From NCBI RefSeq assembly GCF_913057115.1, contig NZ_CAJXNN010000019.1, forward strand, positions 1 to 64,000: a stretch of DNA of 64,000 nucleotides, read 5' to 3'. Both the position numbers and the translations under genes were made by a program. Each line of letters opens with the position of its first letter. Position 1 is the first letter of the stretch. The stretch is from an uncultured Roseovarius sp. (GTDB lineage Bacteria; Pseudomonadota; Alphaproteobacteria; Rhodobacterales; Rhodobacteraceae). Shown piece by piece: positions 1-9,671 of this stretch. Under the pieces are notes generated by a model. It did no database searches, was not told the DNA's origin, and saw only the letters and a program-made list of their open reading frames with translations.

Positions 1-387
1 TGCAAGGAGGCTCTGGCGGGGCGGTTTGAGACGGGGCTTTTCGTTCTCTATCGCAAGTTTGCCGATAGCGGGATTTCGGTGATGCGCCCGGCGGCTGTTT
101 TGGCGGGGCTTTGGGCGTTGGGGGCGGCGATGTTCTGGGGCTATTTTCTGGCCCCGATGGGCCATGATGTGCCCGAACGTGTCGCGGCCTCGCCCGGGTG
201 GTCGGGGATTGGCCTGTCGTTTGCGAATGTCTTTGCGTTTCTGGGGTTGTCGCGGGCGTTTTTCGCGGAGGTCTTGGTGGGGTTGCCGATTAGCCTGAAA
301 TATTTTGCAGGGTTGCAGACGGTATTCGGGGCGGTGTTTTTCTTCCTGCTGGCCTTGGGCCTGCGCAATCGGTTTCGGTTGAAGTGA
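1..387 (+). CDS. C-terminal part of a membrane protein (5' end outside window)
   Basis: Frame is open from base 1 (KEALAGRFETGLFVLYRKFADSGISVMRP...) to a stop at 387; two or three hydrophobic segments. Confidence 0.6.
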   Translation, partial: CKEALAGRFETGLFVLYRKFADSGISVMRPAAVLAGLWALGAAMFWGYFLAPMGHDVPERVAASPGWSGIGLSFANVFAFLGLSRAFFAEVLVGLPISLKYFAGLQTVFGAVFFFLLALGLRNRFRLK

Positions 388-762
388 GGGCTTGGCCATA
401 AGTTTGGCCCGGACTGCAAGGCCGGGCCGCGCCCGTCCGGCGCTTTGCGCGTTCGAGGCTGAAACGCTCCGCCGGAGCGTTTCCGGGACGCCTCTCACCC
501 CTCCCCCCGGGAGGGCGCTTTGGCGAGGTCATGCGCAGTATGCGCGACATCTCTTCTTTTGAGCGTGCGGCGGAAATCAGATGGTGTGGTGCGCCCACCC
601 AGGGTCGGGCGCGTCCCTTCGTTCTTAGATTCTGAGAACTGGCGCGGGTTTGTGCTGTGCCCCAAGACTCTGCTTGCGCCTTTGCCGTGTCATCCCTAGA
701 AGGGCGCTTGATTTTGACCGCCGCGGACGCCTCCGCGGCCCGATGCATATGAGAGGACGACA

Positions 763-2094
763 ATGCAGGTCACCGAGACCCTGAATGAAGGGCTGAAACG
801 CGGATATAAATTGCTTCTGACCGCGCAGGAGCTTGACGACAAGGTGATGGACAAGCTGAAAGACGCGCAGCCTGACATCGAGATGAAGGGCTTTCGCAAG
901 GGCAAGGTGCCGCTGCCGCTTTTGAAAAAGCAGTTCGGCCAGCGTGTTCTGGGTGAGGCCATGCAGGAAGCCGTTGACGGTGCGATGTCGAAGCACTTTG
1001 AGGACAGCGGCGAGCGCCCGGCGGCGGAACCGGCCGTGAAGATGACCAATGAGAATTGGCAAGAGGGCGACGATGTCGAGGTCGAGATGACCTATGAGGC
1101 GCTGCCCGATATCCCCGAGGTGGACCTGAAATCCATCAAGCTGGAGAAGATGGTTGTCAAAGCCGACGATGCGGCTGTTGACGAGGCGCTTGGCAATCTG
1201 GCCGAGAGCGCGCAGGACTTCAAGGACCGCAAGAAAGGCACCAAGTCGAAAGACGGCGATCAGGTCGTGATCGACTTTGTCGGCAAGGTCGATGGCGAGG
1301 CCTTTGAAGGGGGGTCTGCCGAGGATTACCCGCTGACGCTGGGCTCGGACAGCTTTATCCCCGGGTTCGAGGAGCAGCTTGTTGGCGTGAAGGCCGGTGA
1401 GGAGAAAGAGGTCAAGGTGACCTTCCCCGAGGAATACGGGGCCGAGCATCTGGCCGGTAAAGACGCGGTTTTCGAATGTACCGTCAAGGAAGTGAAGGAA
1501 CCCGTCGCCGCCGAGATCAACGACGAGTTGGCTACCAAGTATGGCGCCGAGAGCCTTGACGACCTGAAGGGACAGATCCGCGAGCGTCTGGAATCCGAGT
1601 ATGCCGGCGCGGGTCGTGCGGTGATGAAGCGCGCGATGCTGGACGAGCTGGACAAGATGGTATCCTTCGAGCTGCCGCCGAGCATGGTGGAGGCCGAGGC
1701 CAAGCAGATTGCCCACCAGATGTGGCACGAGGATAACCCCGAGGTCGAGGGCCACGATCATCCCGAGATCGAGCCCACCGAGGAGCACACCAAGCTGGCC
1801 GAGCGCCGGGTGCGCCTGGGCCTGCTTTTGGCTGAACTGGGCCAGAAGGCCGAGGTTGAGGTGACCGATGCGGAAATGACCCAGGCGGTCATGGAACAGG
1901 CGCGTCAGTACCCCGGTCAGGAACGTCAGTTCTTCGAGTTCGTGCAGAACAACCCGCAGATGCGTCAGCAGCTGCGCGCGCCGATCTTCGAGGATAAGGT
2001 CATTGACTATGTGGCTGAGTTGGCCTCTGTGACCGAGAAAGAGGTCAGCAAGGACGATCTGGAGAAAGCCATCGAGGAGATGGACGCCGAATAA
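763..2094 (+). CDS. tig: Trigger factor, ribosome-associated peptidyl-prolyl isomerase
   Basis: 443 aa; N-terminal [21 protein letters not shown] ribosome-binding motif, FKBP-like core and C-terminal chaperone domain. Confidence 0.96.
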   Translation: MQVTETLNEGLKRGYKLLLTAQELDDKVMDKLKDAQPDIEMKGFRKGKVPLPLLKKQFGQRVLGEAMQEAVDGAMSKHFEDSGERPAAEPAVKMTNENWQEGDDVEVEMTYEALPDIPEVDLKSIKLEKMVVKADDAAVDEALGNLAESAQDFKDRKKGTKSKDGDQVVIDFVGKVDGEAFEGGSAEDYPLTLGSDSFIPGFEEQLVGVKAGEEKEVKVTFPEEYGAEHLAGKDAVFECTVKEVKEPVAAEINDELATKYGAESLDDLKGQIRERLESEYAGAGRAVMKRAMLDELDKMVSFELPPSMVEAEAKQIAHQMWHEDNPEVEGHDHPEIEPTEEHTKLAERRVRLGLLLAELGQKAEVEVTDAEMTQAVMEQARQYPGQERQFFEFVQNNPQMRQQLRAPIFEDKVIDYVAELASVTEKEVSKDDLEKAIEEMDAE

Positions 2095-2119
2095 GCGTTC
2101 TCTTGACCTATGCGAGATG

Positions 2120-2148
2120 AAAAGGGCCGCCTAATGGGCGGCCCTTTT
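2120..2148 (+). terminator. Rho-independent terminator downstream of tig
   Basis: AAAAGGGCCGCC-taat-GGGCGGCCCTTTT inverted repeat just after the tig stop. Confidence 0.8.
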
Positions 2149-2175
2149 GCTAACTGCGACGTCGGGGGGGTGCCG

Positions 2176-2973
2176 TTAAGCGTCGCAGTTTGGTTGTGTG
2201 CTGAAGGCGCTGCGGAGCGTGCGTTGCAGGGCCAGGGCCGCTTCCCTTTCTTTCTCGGTGCGGGCATCCGAGATTTGCTGGTCGCAGTAATCGGTCAGGT
2301 CGGGTGAGAGGTCCGGGCCTTTACCCCGTGCGGCGAGGGCTTCGGCAACGGTATTCTCGTCCGCGAAGATGTTGCCGGTGATACCTGCGAAGGCGCGGAT
2401 GCGGTTGATCCGTTCCTCTGTGATGTCGCTGAGAGCGGCGAGCGCCTTGGTTTTGCCCATCTGCACGGTTTTGCCGATATAGTCGCAGGGGGCATTGTCG
2501 CTGCGCTTGAGGATACGGTCCATCGCCGGGTCGACGACGGAGATCACATCGGAGATGCCGGAGTCATAGGCGTATTCGGCGATCCCGGCCATCAGTTCGC
2601 AGGCGGTATAGGAAACGCTGCGCCCATCGTTCTTGCGCTTGATGCGGTCGGTGTCGATGCAAAAGCGCGTGTTTTCCCAGACCGTGGCGCTGCGCAGGGG
2701 CGGTTCGCCGCAGAGGATGTCCTGGAACACGTCGGCCAGCATGTGCGGGCCCGTGGTTTGCAGCATCCGGTTGCATCCGACGACCTGATAGTCGTCGTCC
2801 AGCGCGACAAGATATGCGGGGTCAAGATCGTCGAACAGGTCGAATTCACGTCCGTTGCGCACTTTGACGTCCCATCCCATGCGGTCTTTGAAGACGCGCG
2901 CACGAAGTTTGTACATGTCGTCCAGAACAGAGCCGAACCGATGCCGGTTCAGAGCGTCGATAACTAAGATCAT
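2176..2973 (-). CDS. LuxI-family acyl-homoserine-lactone synthase
   Basis: MYKLRARVFKDRMGWDV...EFDLFDDLDPAYLVALDD...GCNRMLQTTGPHML...WENTRFCID pattern typical of LuxI; about 60 aa C-terminal extension. Confidence 0.9.
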   Translation of the reverse strand: MILVIDALNRHRFGSVLDDMYKLRARVFKDRMGWDVKVRNGREFDLFDDLDPAYLVALDDDYQVVGCNRMLQTTGPHMLADVFQDILCGEPPLRSATVWENTRFCIDTDRIKRKNDGRSVSYTACELMAGIAEYAYDSGISDVISVVDPAMDRILKRSDNAPCDYIGKTVQMGKTKALAALSDITEERINRIRAFAGITGNIFADENTVAEALAARGKGPDLSPDLTDYCDQQISDARTEKEREAALALQRTLRSAFSTQPNCDA

Positions 2974-3143
2974 GGTCTTGCTTCCTCGGCTTATTAGTAT
3001 TGGTCCGAGAATAGCACCAGCGATGCGAGGCGGTATTGGGGGAATCCCGTATGCAAGTGCGCGAAAACATGGATTCGGCGTGCGACTGTGGATAAGTCAA
3101 CTACTTGGGGTTGCACTACCTTTTGCGGCGCGCCGTGCCGGTG

Positions 3144-3857
3144 TCAGCCGGGTTGAATGATCCCGAGGCTGACGGCGCGTCCCACGGCCTGTGCTGTGGA
3201 GATGGTGCAGAGCTTCTCGCGTGTGGAGCGCAGGTGCACCTCGACCGTGCGGGGCGAGATTGAAAGGATGTCGCCCACGTCCTGCTGTGACTTGCCCGCG
3301 GCGACCCATTGCAGGATTTCAATCTCGCGGCTGGAAAGATTGGGTTGGCGCAAGGCGCGCAGAAGCGGGTCGGAATTCATCACCGTGTCGTGCAGGTGAA
3401 CCGCGTTGCTGAGCAGATCCCCGGTGATGTCGCGGCGCAACTTGGTCCATTCGTTGGAGGACATGGTGGCGCAGGCGCAGAGCAGGCCGATTTCACCGAA
3501 CAGGCCGCGGATCGGGACCGTGACCCCTTGATTGGGCAGGCCAAAATCATTGGCATCGCGGAAGACGCGACCGAAGGCGTCGTTGCGATCCAGCCGTTTC
3601 CAATCAACCGGGGCCACGGACCGCGCCGCTGAACTCAGGGTCGGATCGTGGGTTTGCAGGCCCTCGCTGACGTAGTGCGCTTTCCACGCGTCGGGGTAGG
3701 TGGTGAAGCCGTGCATCGTACCCGAGATGGGATTGGCCGAAAAATACGTTGCGTGTTCCACGCCGAGACTGTCGCAAAGCGTTTTCAGGTGCGCGACGTA
3801 ATCACGTTGCCTGCCCGGGGTGCTGGCGATATCGACGAGGTTCGTGGGCTTGATCAT
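3144..3857 (-). CDS. LuxR-family regulator (autoinducer-binding plus C-terminal HTH)
   Basis: 237 aa; C-terminal LSSREIEILQWVAAGKSQQDVGDILSISPRTVEVHLRSTREKL is a LuxR/GerE HTH; adjacent to luxI. Confidence 0.88.
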   Translation of the reverse strand: MIKPTNLVDIASTPGRQRDYVAHLKTLCDSLGVEHATYFSANPISGTMHGFTTYPDAWKAHYVSEGLQTHDPTLSSAARSVAPVDWKRLDRNDAFGRVFRDANDFGLPNQGVTVPIRGLFGEIGLLCACATMSSNEWTKLRRDITGDLLSNAVHLHDTVMNSDPLLRALRQPNLSSREIEILQWVAAGKSQQDVGDILSISPRTVEVHLRSTREKLCTISTAQAVGRAVSLGIIQPG

Positions 3858-3875
3858 CGGAGGTTGGTTGCATTC

Positions 3876-4232
3876 CTATGGCGAGGCGGAGCTTTGCAGT
3901 TTCTGAGACAGCTGCCGCGCGTATGTCATGAGCTCGACCCGTCGTGTCGCGGGCATGGCGGTGTACAGATCGAGCAGTTCAAGCGGTGTACCCGGCCCAT
4001 CGCCGCCGTCTTCACCGATGTCCTGAAAAAGCGACAGAACCGAAATTCCCAGTGCATCGGAGATGTCCCAAAGTCGGGACGCGGCGACGCGGTTGGCACC
4101 GCTTTCGTATTTTTGGACCTGTTGAAACGTGATACCAATTTCTTTGGCAAGGTCTGTCTGGCTGAGCCCCAGCGCTTTACGGTAGGTACGGATGCGTGCG
4201 CCGATGGCTTTGTCAATACTAACTGTGTTCAT
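3876..4232 (-). CDS. XRE-family helix-turn-helix regulator
   Basis: IGARIRTYRKALGLSQTDLAKEIGITFQQVQKYESGANRVAASRLWDISDALGI is a canonical HTH_XRE; 18 bp upstream of luxR. Confidence 0.88.
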   Translation of the reverse strand: MNTVSIDKAIGARIRTYRKALGLSQTDLAKEIGITFQQVQKYESGANRVAASRLWDISDALGISVLSLFQDIGEDGGDGPGTPLELLDLYTAMPATRRVELMTYARQLSQKLQSSASP

Positions 4233-4343
4233 GGTAACCCTTGCATTCGGTGACGTCGACTACTGATACGCGACTATACAAATTATTGCGCCCCAAGACG
4301 TTAACACGCATTATAAATCGCTGTCGAGATGGCGCGGGATCAT

Positions 4344-4378
4344 AAAAAAAGCCGCGCAAAACGATTTGCGCGGCCTTT
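4344..4378 (-). terminator. Rho-independent terminator downstream of rplI
   Basis: Minus-strand GGCCGCGCAAATCGTTTTGCGCGGC followed by TTTTTTT. Confidence 0.75.
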
Positions 4379-4400
4379 CGTGATTGTTTCTGGACTGAGA

Positions 4401-5039
4401 TCAGTCTTGCTTGCTCTCTTCGTCCTCGTCGGACTCGGGCAGGACTTCTTCAACGGCTTCGGCCAGTTCTTCGTCGTCCGACGCGGCGGAGCCGATATCG
4501 TCGAAGAGTTCGGCGATCTCGTAGTCGGCGGCGGCCTCGGCCTCGGCGGCGGCGTCCTGAATGGATTTGCCGGTGGACTGAAGCTCGGCCTCTTCGGGAG
4601 AACGGGCGACGTTGAGGGTGATCACGGCCTCGACCTCGGGGTGCAGGTGCACCTCGACCTCGTGCAGACCGAGGGTTTTGATCGGCTGACGGATGATGAC
4701 CTGCTTGCGGTCAACAGTCACACCTTCCTCTTTGGCCACGGCTGCGGCGTCACGGGTTGAGACCGAGCCGTAGAGGCTGCCGCCGTCGGAGGCTTGGCGA
4801 ATCACGACGAATTGCTGACCGTCGATCTTCGCGGCCAGGGCTTCGGCCTCTTTCTTGGTTTCAAGGTTGCGGGCTTCGAGCTGCGCCTTGCGGGCTTCGA
4901 AGTCTGCGATGTTCTGATCCGATGCTGACAGGGCCTTGCCCTGGGGCAGCAGGAAGTTGCGCGCAAAGCCGGGCTTGACGTCGACGACGTCGCCCATCTG
5001 GCCCAGTTTGGCCACGCGTTCGAGAAGGATAACTTGCAT
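4401..5039 (-). CDS. rplI: 50S ribosomal protein L9
   Basis: [37 protein letters not shown]; acidic C-terminal tail. Confidence 0.97.
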   Translation of the reverse strand: MQVILLERVAKLGQMGDVVDVKPGFARNFLLPQGKALSASDQNIADFEARKAQLEARNLETKKEAEALAAKIDGQQFVVIRQASDGGSLYGSVSTRDAAAVAKEEGVTVDRKQVIIRQPIKTLGLHEVEVHLHPEVEAVITLNVARSPEEAELQSTGKSIQDAAAEAEAAADYEIAELFDDIGSAASDDEELAEAVEEVLPESDEDEESKQD

Positions 5040-5051
5040 GATGCTCTCTCC

Positions 5052-5279
5052 TTACTTCACGGCGTAGGGCAGCAGGGCGAGGAAGCGCGCGCGCTTGATG
5101 GCGCGGGACAGTTCACGCTGCTTCTTGGCCGAGACGGCGGTGATGCGCGAGGGCACGATCTTGCCGCGTTCGCTGATGTAGCGTTGCAGCAGTTTGGTGT
5201 CCTTGTAGTCGATCTTGGGTGCATTGTCGCCCGAGAAGGGGCAGACCTTGCGGCGGCGGAAAAACGGTTTTGCAGCCAT
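5052..5279 (-). CDS. rpsR: 30S ribosomal protein S18
   Basis: [67 protein letters not shown]. Confidence 0.98.
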   Translation of the reverse strand: MAAKPFFRRRKVCPFSGDNAPKIDYKDTKLLQRYISERGKIVPSRITAVSAKKQRELSRAIKRARFLALLPYAVK

Positions 5280-5307
5280 GGGTTAGTGTCCTTTCTTCAA
5301 GCGATGA

Positions 5308-5661
5308 TCAACGACGTTCGCGGCGTTCGCCACGGTCGTCTTTTTTCTGCATCTGGACCGAGGGGCCTTCCTCGTGCTCGTCGACCTTGATGGTCATGAC
5401 GCGCATGACGTCGTCGTGCAGGCGCATCAGGCGCTCCATTTCCTGAACGGCCGAGGCGGGTGCGTCGGTGCGCAGGAAGGCGTAGTGGCCCTTGCGGTTC
5501 TTGTTGATCTTGTAGGCCATGGTTTTGACGCCCCAGTACTCGCTATCCACGAGTTTGCCGCCGTTGTCGGACAGCACGGTGCCAAAATGTTCGATGAGGC
5601 CTTCAGCTTGCGCGTTGGACAAATCCTGACGCGAAATAAAAACATGCTCGTAGAGCGGCAT
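5308..5661 (-). CDS. rpsF: 30S ribosomal protein S6
   Basis: MPLYEHVFISRQDLSNAQAEGLIEHF...YWGVKTMAYKINKNRKGHYAFL; start trimmed from the longer ORF. Confidence 0.96.
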   Translation of the reverse strand: MPLYEHVFISRQDLSNAQAEGLIEHFGTVLSDNGGKLVDSEYWGVKTMAYKINKNRKGHYAFLRTDAPASAVQEMERLMRLHDDVMRVMTIKVDEHEEGPSVQMQKKDDRGERRERR

Positions 5662-5908
5662 GTTATCTCCACTTCTGTCTGGGCGCATTTCAAAGGCGGG
5701 TCTTGCATCCTTCCGCGACCCGTCCACGAGAGACTGCGCGGTTCATGAAAAACTGCGAAAGGAAGCGTGTCTTTACGATGGATTGCAGCGCGGTGCAAGA
5801 GGCCAGTCCGGTGCGAAAAGAAACCTTGGCCCTGCCGTATTCTTGTCCGTTTTCGCGAAGAGATTGGGCAGCGAGGACAAGAAACAGCAAGACGAGGAGG
5901 GGACGACG

Positions 5909-6391
5909 ATGGTTGCTTTTCCAGATGGCCCGAACACCTTTTCCGAGGATCGCCTTTCACGCGGCAGGGCGTCGGTGGGTTGTGCCCTGAAGCGTGGGAT
6001 CAAGATGGGTGTCGGGACGGCCCTGTTGATGGCCGCGGTTGGCATGTGGGCCGTGCCCGCGGGCGACGCGGCGATGCAGATGATCAAACTCTTCGTGTCG
6101 GTGTGCATGCTGGGCCTCGGGCTGATGCTGATCAGCGCTTTGGATCAGACCGAGGACATGCCCGAGGTACATCTTGATACATTGAACCGGCAGTTGCGTG
6201 TCGTGACGACGGATGCCTGCGGCAACCTTCGCCTGCGCGAGGTTTATGACCTTGACGCGCTGTCGGAGGTGTCGCTTGAGGGGCATGCTTTGACCGCATG
6301 TGATGCGACGGGCCAGCAGATCGTTTCGATCCGCTTGCCCGATGCCGAGACCGAAAAGGCCCTGCGCGGGCTTTTGCCCCAGGCGGCCTGA
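5909..6391 (+). CDS. Conserved hypothetical membrane protein
   Basis: 160 aa with two hydrophobic segments (GVGTALLMAAVGMWAV; LFVSVCMLGLGLMLISAL); not recognised. Confidence 0.55.
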   Translation: MVAFPDGPNTFSEDRLSRGRASVGCALKRGIKMGVGTALLMAAVGMWAVPAGDAAMQMIKLFVSVCMLGLGLMLISALDQTEDMPEVHLDTLNRQLRVVTTDACGNLRLREVYDLDALSEVSLEGHALTACDATGQQIVSIRLPDAETEKALRGLLPQAA

Positions 6392-6524
6392 TCTGCGGCC
6401 CGTCCGCGGGTCGGTGGCGCAATGTTCGCCAGATAACAGATTATGTTTGACCTTGCGGGATTGTTTATCGGGGTAGGTGCTCCATTCTAAGGTTTGTATT
6501 TTTTAAAGCCAGGAGGCACCTCAA

Positions 6525-7103
6525 ATGAAAAACACAGCGCTCGCGACGGCGGCAGTTCTTGCCCTGACCGCAACCGGAGCCGTGGCGGAACCGGAGAAAT
6601 ACGTTCTGGATTCGAGCCACAGCCAAGTTGTTTTTTCTTATAATCACCTCGGATATTCGACCACTTACGGCATGTTCTCGGGCTTTGAGGGCGAGATCAT
6701 GTTCGACCAGGAAGACCCGGCGGCCTCGTCGGTTTCCGTGTCGATGCCGACCATGTCGATGCTGACCGGCTGGGAGAAGCGGTTCGAGCATTTCATGTCG
6801 GACGACTTCTTCGGCGCGAGCGAGGGCGACATGATCACCTTCACCTCCACGGGTATCGAGGTGACGGGCGAGGATACCGCCAAGATCACCGGTGATCTGA
6901 CTGTGAACGACACAACCCAATCGGTTGTTCTTGACGCCAAGCTGAACAAAGCGGCCTCGCACCCCATGCAGAACAAGGACTGGGCCGGGTTCGATGCCAC
7001 CACGACACTGATGCGGTCGGACTTCGGCCTTGGCAAATTTGCTCCGGCGGTGGGCGACGAGGTTGAGGTGATGATCTCGATCGAGGCGATGAAAGCCGAG
7101 TAA
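6525..7103 (+). CDS. YceI-family periplasmic protein
   Basis: Signal peptide then EKYVLDSSHSQVVFSYNHLGYSTTYGMFSGFEGEI...; YceI lipocalin-like fold pattern. Confidence 0.9.
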   Translation: MKNTALATAAVLALTATGAVAEPEKYVLDSSHSQVVFSYNHLGYSTTYGMFSGFEGEIMFDQEDPAASSVSVSMPTMSMLTGWEKRFEHFMSDDFFGASEGDMITFTSTGIEVTGEDTAKITGDLTVNDTTQSVVLDAKLNKAASHPMQNKDWAGFDATTTLMRSDFGLGKFAPAVGDEVEVMISIEAMKAE

Positions 7104-7125
7104 GGTCTCACTCTCGGACTATTTC

Positions 7126-7154
7126 AGGGCCTGCCGGTTCGGCAGGCCCTTTCT
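7126..7154 (+). terminator. Terminator downstream of the YceI gene
   Basis: GGGCCTGCCGGTTCGGCAGGCCC followed by TTTC. Confidence 0.7.
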
Positions 7155-7261
7155 TGTTGGCGGGCCGGGTTGGCGCTCATCAGCCCTTACGGGCTTTTTC
7201 GCGATGAGAGGTTGCAAAAGGGCGGTGCGCATGCATGCGCACCCTACGGATGGGGGAGCTT

Positions 7262-8224
7262 TCAGGCTGTGGCCGTGATCCGCGTCCAGAGCGGCTTGAC
7301 GAATTTCACGCCGATGGGGATCAGCACGATGCCGAGGGCGAGACCGAAGAGCCCGTCCAAGCCGGCAGTAACGCCCCATTCCACGGCCCCCGACCAATCG
7401 CCTTTGCCTTCGGCGGCGGCGACAGCCACGTGGTGAATCCAGTCGTAAAGCGCCGGAAAGCCCATTTGGTCGAGCGCGTGCAGGATGATCGACCCACCCA
7501 CCCAAAGCATCGCGGCGGTGCCGACGATCATCAGCAGCTTCATGAACCCCGGCATGGCCCGGACAATGCCGCGCCCCAAGGCGCGCGTCAGGCCCAACCG
7601 CCCGTTTTCGGCCATGAACAGCCCCGCGTCATCGGCCTTCACGATCAACGCCACCGCACCATAGACCAGCGCGGTGATCCCCACGGCCACCATGGCCAGC
7701 GTGGCAGCTTCCATCCAGAAATTGCTTTCGGGGATGGCGGCGAGGGCGATGGTCATGATCTCGGCGGAGAGGATGAAATCGGTCTTGATGGCCCCGGCGA
7801 CTTTCTCTTCTTCAAGATGGGCTTTGTCGCCTTCCGCATGGCTGCCGTCCGGTCCCCCGTGGCCTTTGCCAAAGCCAAGGGCATGGGCGATTTTCTCGGC
7901 CCCTTCGAAGCATAAATAGCCGCCGCCCAGCATCAGCAGGGGCGGGATCATCCATGGCGCGAAGGCCGAAAGTGCCAGCCCGGCGGGCAGCAGGAACACC
8001 AGCTTGTTGAAGAGCGAGGCGCGGGCGATGCGCCAGACCATGGGCAATTCGCGGGCGGGAGAAAACCCTTGCATGTATTTGGGGGTGACGGCGGCGTCGT
8101 CGATCACCGCGCCTGCGGCTTTCGATCCGGCCTTGGCGGCTTGGCCTGCCACGTCATCGACCGAGGTGGCGGCCAGTTTGGCCAAGGCTGCCACATCGTC
8201 CAGAAGTGCCATCAATCCGCTCAT
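7262..8224 (-). CDS. DUF808 (YedI-type) membrane protein
   Basis: MSGLMALLDDVAALAKLAATSVDDVAGQAAKAGSKAAGAVIDDAAVTPKYMQGFSPARELPMVWRIARASLFNKL matches the DUF808 N-terminus. Confidence 0.85.
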   Translation of the reverse strand: MSGLMALLDDVAALAKLAATSVDDVAGQAAKAGSKAAGAVIDDAAVTPKYMQGFSPARELPMVWRIARASLFNKLVFLLPAGLALSAFAPWMIPPLLMLGGGYLCFEGAEKIAHALGFGKGHGGPDGSHAEGDKAHLEEEKVAGAIKTDFILSAEIMTIALAAIPESNFWMEAATLAMVAVGITALVYGAVALIVKADDAGLFMAENGRLGLTRALGRGIVRAMPGFMKLLMIVGTAAMLWVGGSIILHALDQMGFPALYDWIHHVAVAAAEGKGDWSGAVEWGVTAGLDGLFGLALGIVLIPIGVKFVKPLWTRITATA

Positions 8225-8287
8225 GCCTGTCCCCTGCAAAGCCTGTTTCGGGCAACTATCGCCTGCGTAGGGCAGGGGATCAAGCGG

Positions 8288-9499
8288 CTAGTCCCGCGTG
8301 GCGGTTAATTCGAAGCGGATATCGACGCTGGCCGCGAGAGAATCCGTGGCCTCGCCGCCGATGTTGAAGGCGCGGCGATCAACGGTCAGGCTCCCCGTGG
8401 CGGTGGCTGTGTCGCCTTCGATGGCCAGTTCGAAGGGCATTTCGACGGGCACCGATTGATCCTTGATGGTCAGCGTCCCTTCCGCAATGAGGCCTTCGGC
8501 CTCGATGATCTCGGCTTTGAAGGTGGCCGTGGGGTGGGCTTCGGCGTTGAAATACTCAGGCCCCATGGCCTGATCGGTGACGGAGCCGAGGGTGAGCGAG
8601 GGAATCGAGACGGTGACCGTCACATCGCCCTTGGGGTTTTCGGCCTCCGCCTCGTAGCTGATGTCGGCGGTCCAGTCGGCGAAGCTGCCTGTGACCTCGG
8701 AGCCCATTTGGACGACGGTGATTTGCAGTGTGCCGTTTTCGACCGTCCAGTCGCTTTCGACAGAGGCGAGGGCTTGCGCGGGGGCCTGTTCGGTGGAGTC
8801 AACCTTGAACCAGCCAAGGGAATTGGCCCCGATCAGTACCAGGGCCCAGACCGCCAGTGCGCCCAATAGGGGCAACCCGTGGCCGGGTTGTTTGGCGGTG
8901 GGTTGGGCCGGCGTATGCCCCGGCAGCATCCGGCGCAGGGTGGCGTCTTGGTCGATCACGTGGTGTTTGAGTGCGCCGGCGATGTGCAGGGCCAGCGCGC
9001 CGACCAGCACCCATTGCAGCACGAAGTGCAGGGTGGCGGTGATTTGCGCGACGCTTTCATCCTTGGGCACGAAGGGCAGGGATTGACCGAAGGGCCACCA
9101 GATGGGGGCAAAGCCGGTGGTGGAGGCGTGATGCGCCCAGCCCGATAGCGGCACGGCGACGAGCGAGCCGTAAAGCAGCCAGTGGACCACTTCGGCGAGG
9201 CGTGATTCCAGAACCGTGTCGCCGTTCAGCAAGCCGGGTTTGGTCTGTGTCAGCGCCCAGAGGATGCGGGCGAGGGCCACGAAAAACACGGTCAGACCGA
9301 TTGTCTTGTGCAGCGAGAATAGCAGGGCCGCGCGGGCCACCTGCGCATCGGTGGTTGCAATCTCGGGGTTCTCAATTGCGTGGGCAAGATCATTGGCGAA
9401 ATAGCCCAAGGGCAAGGCCAGAAAAATGCCAAGCGCCGTGAGCCAGTGAAAGGTCTTGGTGACTGCGCCATAGGCGGTGGGGGTGTTGCCGAGGGGCAT
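8288..9499 (-). CDS. Cytochrome b561 domain fused to C-terminal YceI domain
   Basis: N-terminal YGAVTKTFHWLTALGIFLALPLGY... cytochrome b561 with His ligands; C-terminal WTVENGTLQITVVQMGSEVTGSFADWTADI... YceI. Confidence 0.85.
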   Translation of the reverse strand: MPLGNTPTAYGAVTKTFHWLTALGIFLALPLGYFANDLAHAIENPEIATTDAQVARAALLFSLHKTIGLTVFFVALARILWALTQTKPGLLNGDTVLESRLAEVVHWLLYGSLVAVPLSGWAHHASTTGFAPIWWPFGQSLPFVPKDESVAQITATLHFVLQWVLVGALALHIAGALKHHVIDQDATLRRMLPGHTPAQPTAKQPGHGLPLLGALAVWALVLIGANSLGWFKVDSTEQAPAQALASVESDWTVENGTLQITVVQMGSEVTGSFADWTADISYEAEAENPKGDVTVTVSIPSLTLGSVTDQAMGPEYFNAEAHPTATFKAEIIEAEGLIAEGTLTIKDQSVPVEMPFELAIEGDTATATGSLTVDRRAFNIGGEATDSLAASVDIRFELTATRD

Positions 9500-9671
9500 T
9501 GGGGAATCCTGACCGTTATCTGTGGGATGAATGGTATCCCGCTGCACGGGGCATACAATGGCGACCTTTGCACAGGCGGCGTGCATCTATGCCCAACCGG
9601 GTTTGTGCGTTGCCTCGCGCGGCGAGGCGCGCTATCGGGGGAAGGGCAAAGCCATGAGAAGAGGGACAGTG

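Noticed and set aside
625-1788. 387-aa minus-strand ORF opposite tig
   Set aside because: Shadow ORF of GC-rich coding DNA; the plus strand encodes an unambiguous trigger factor.
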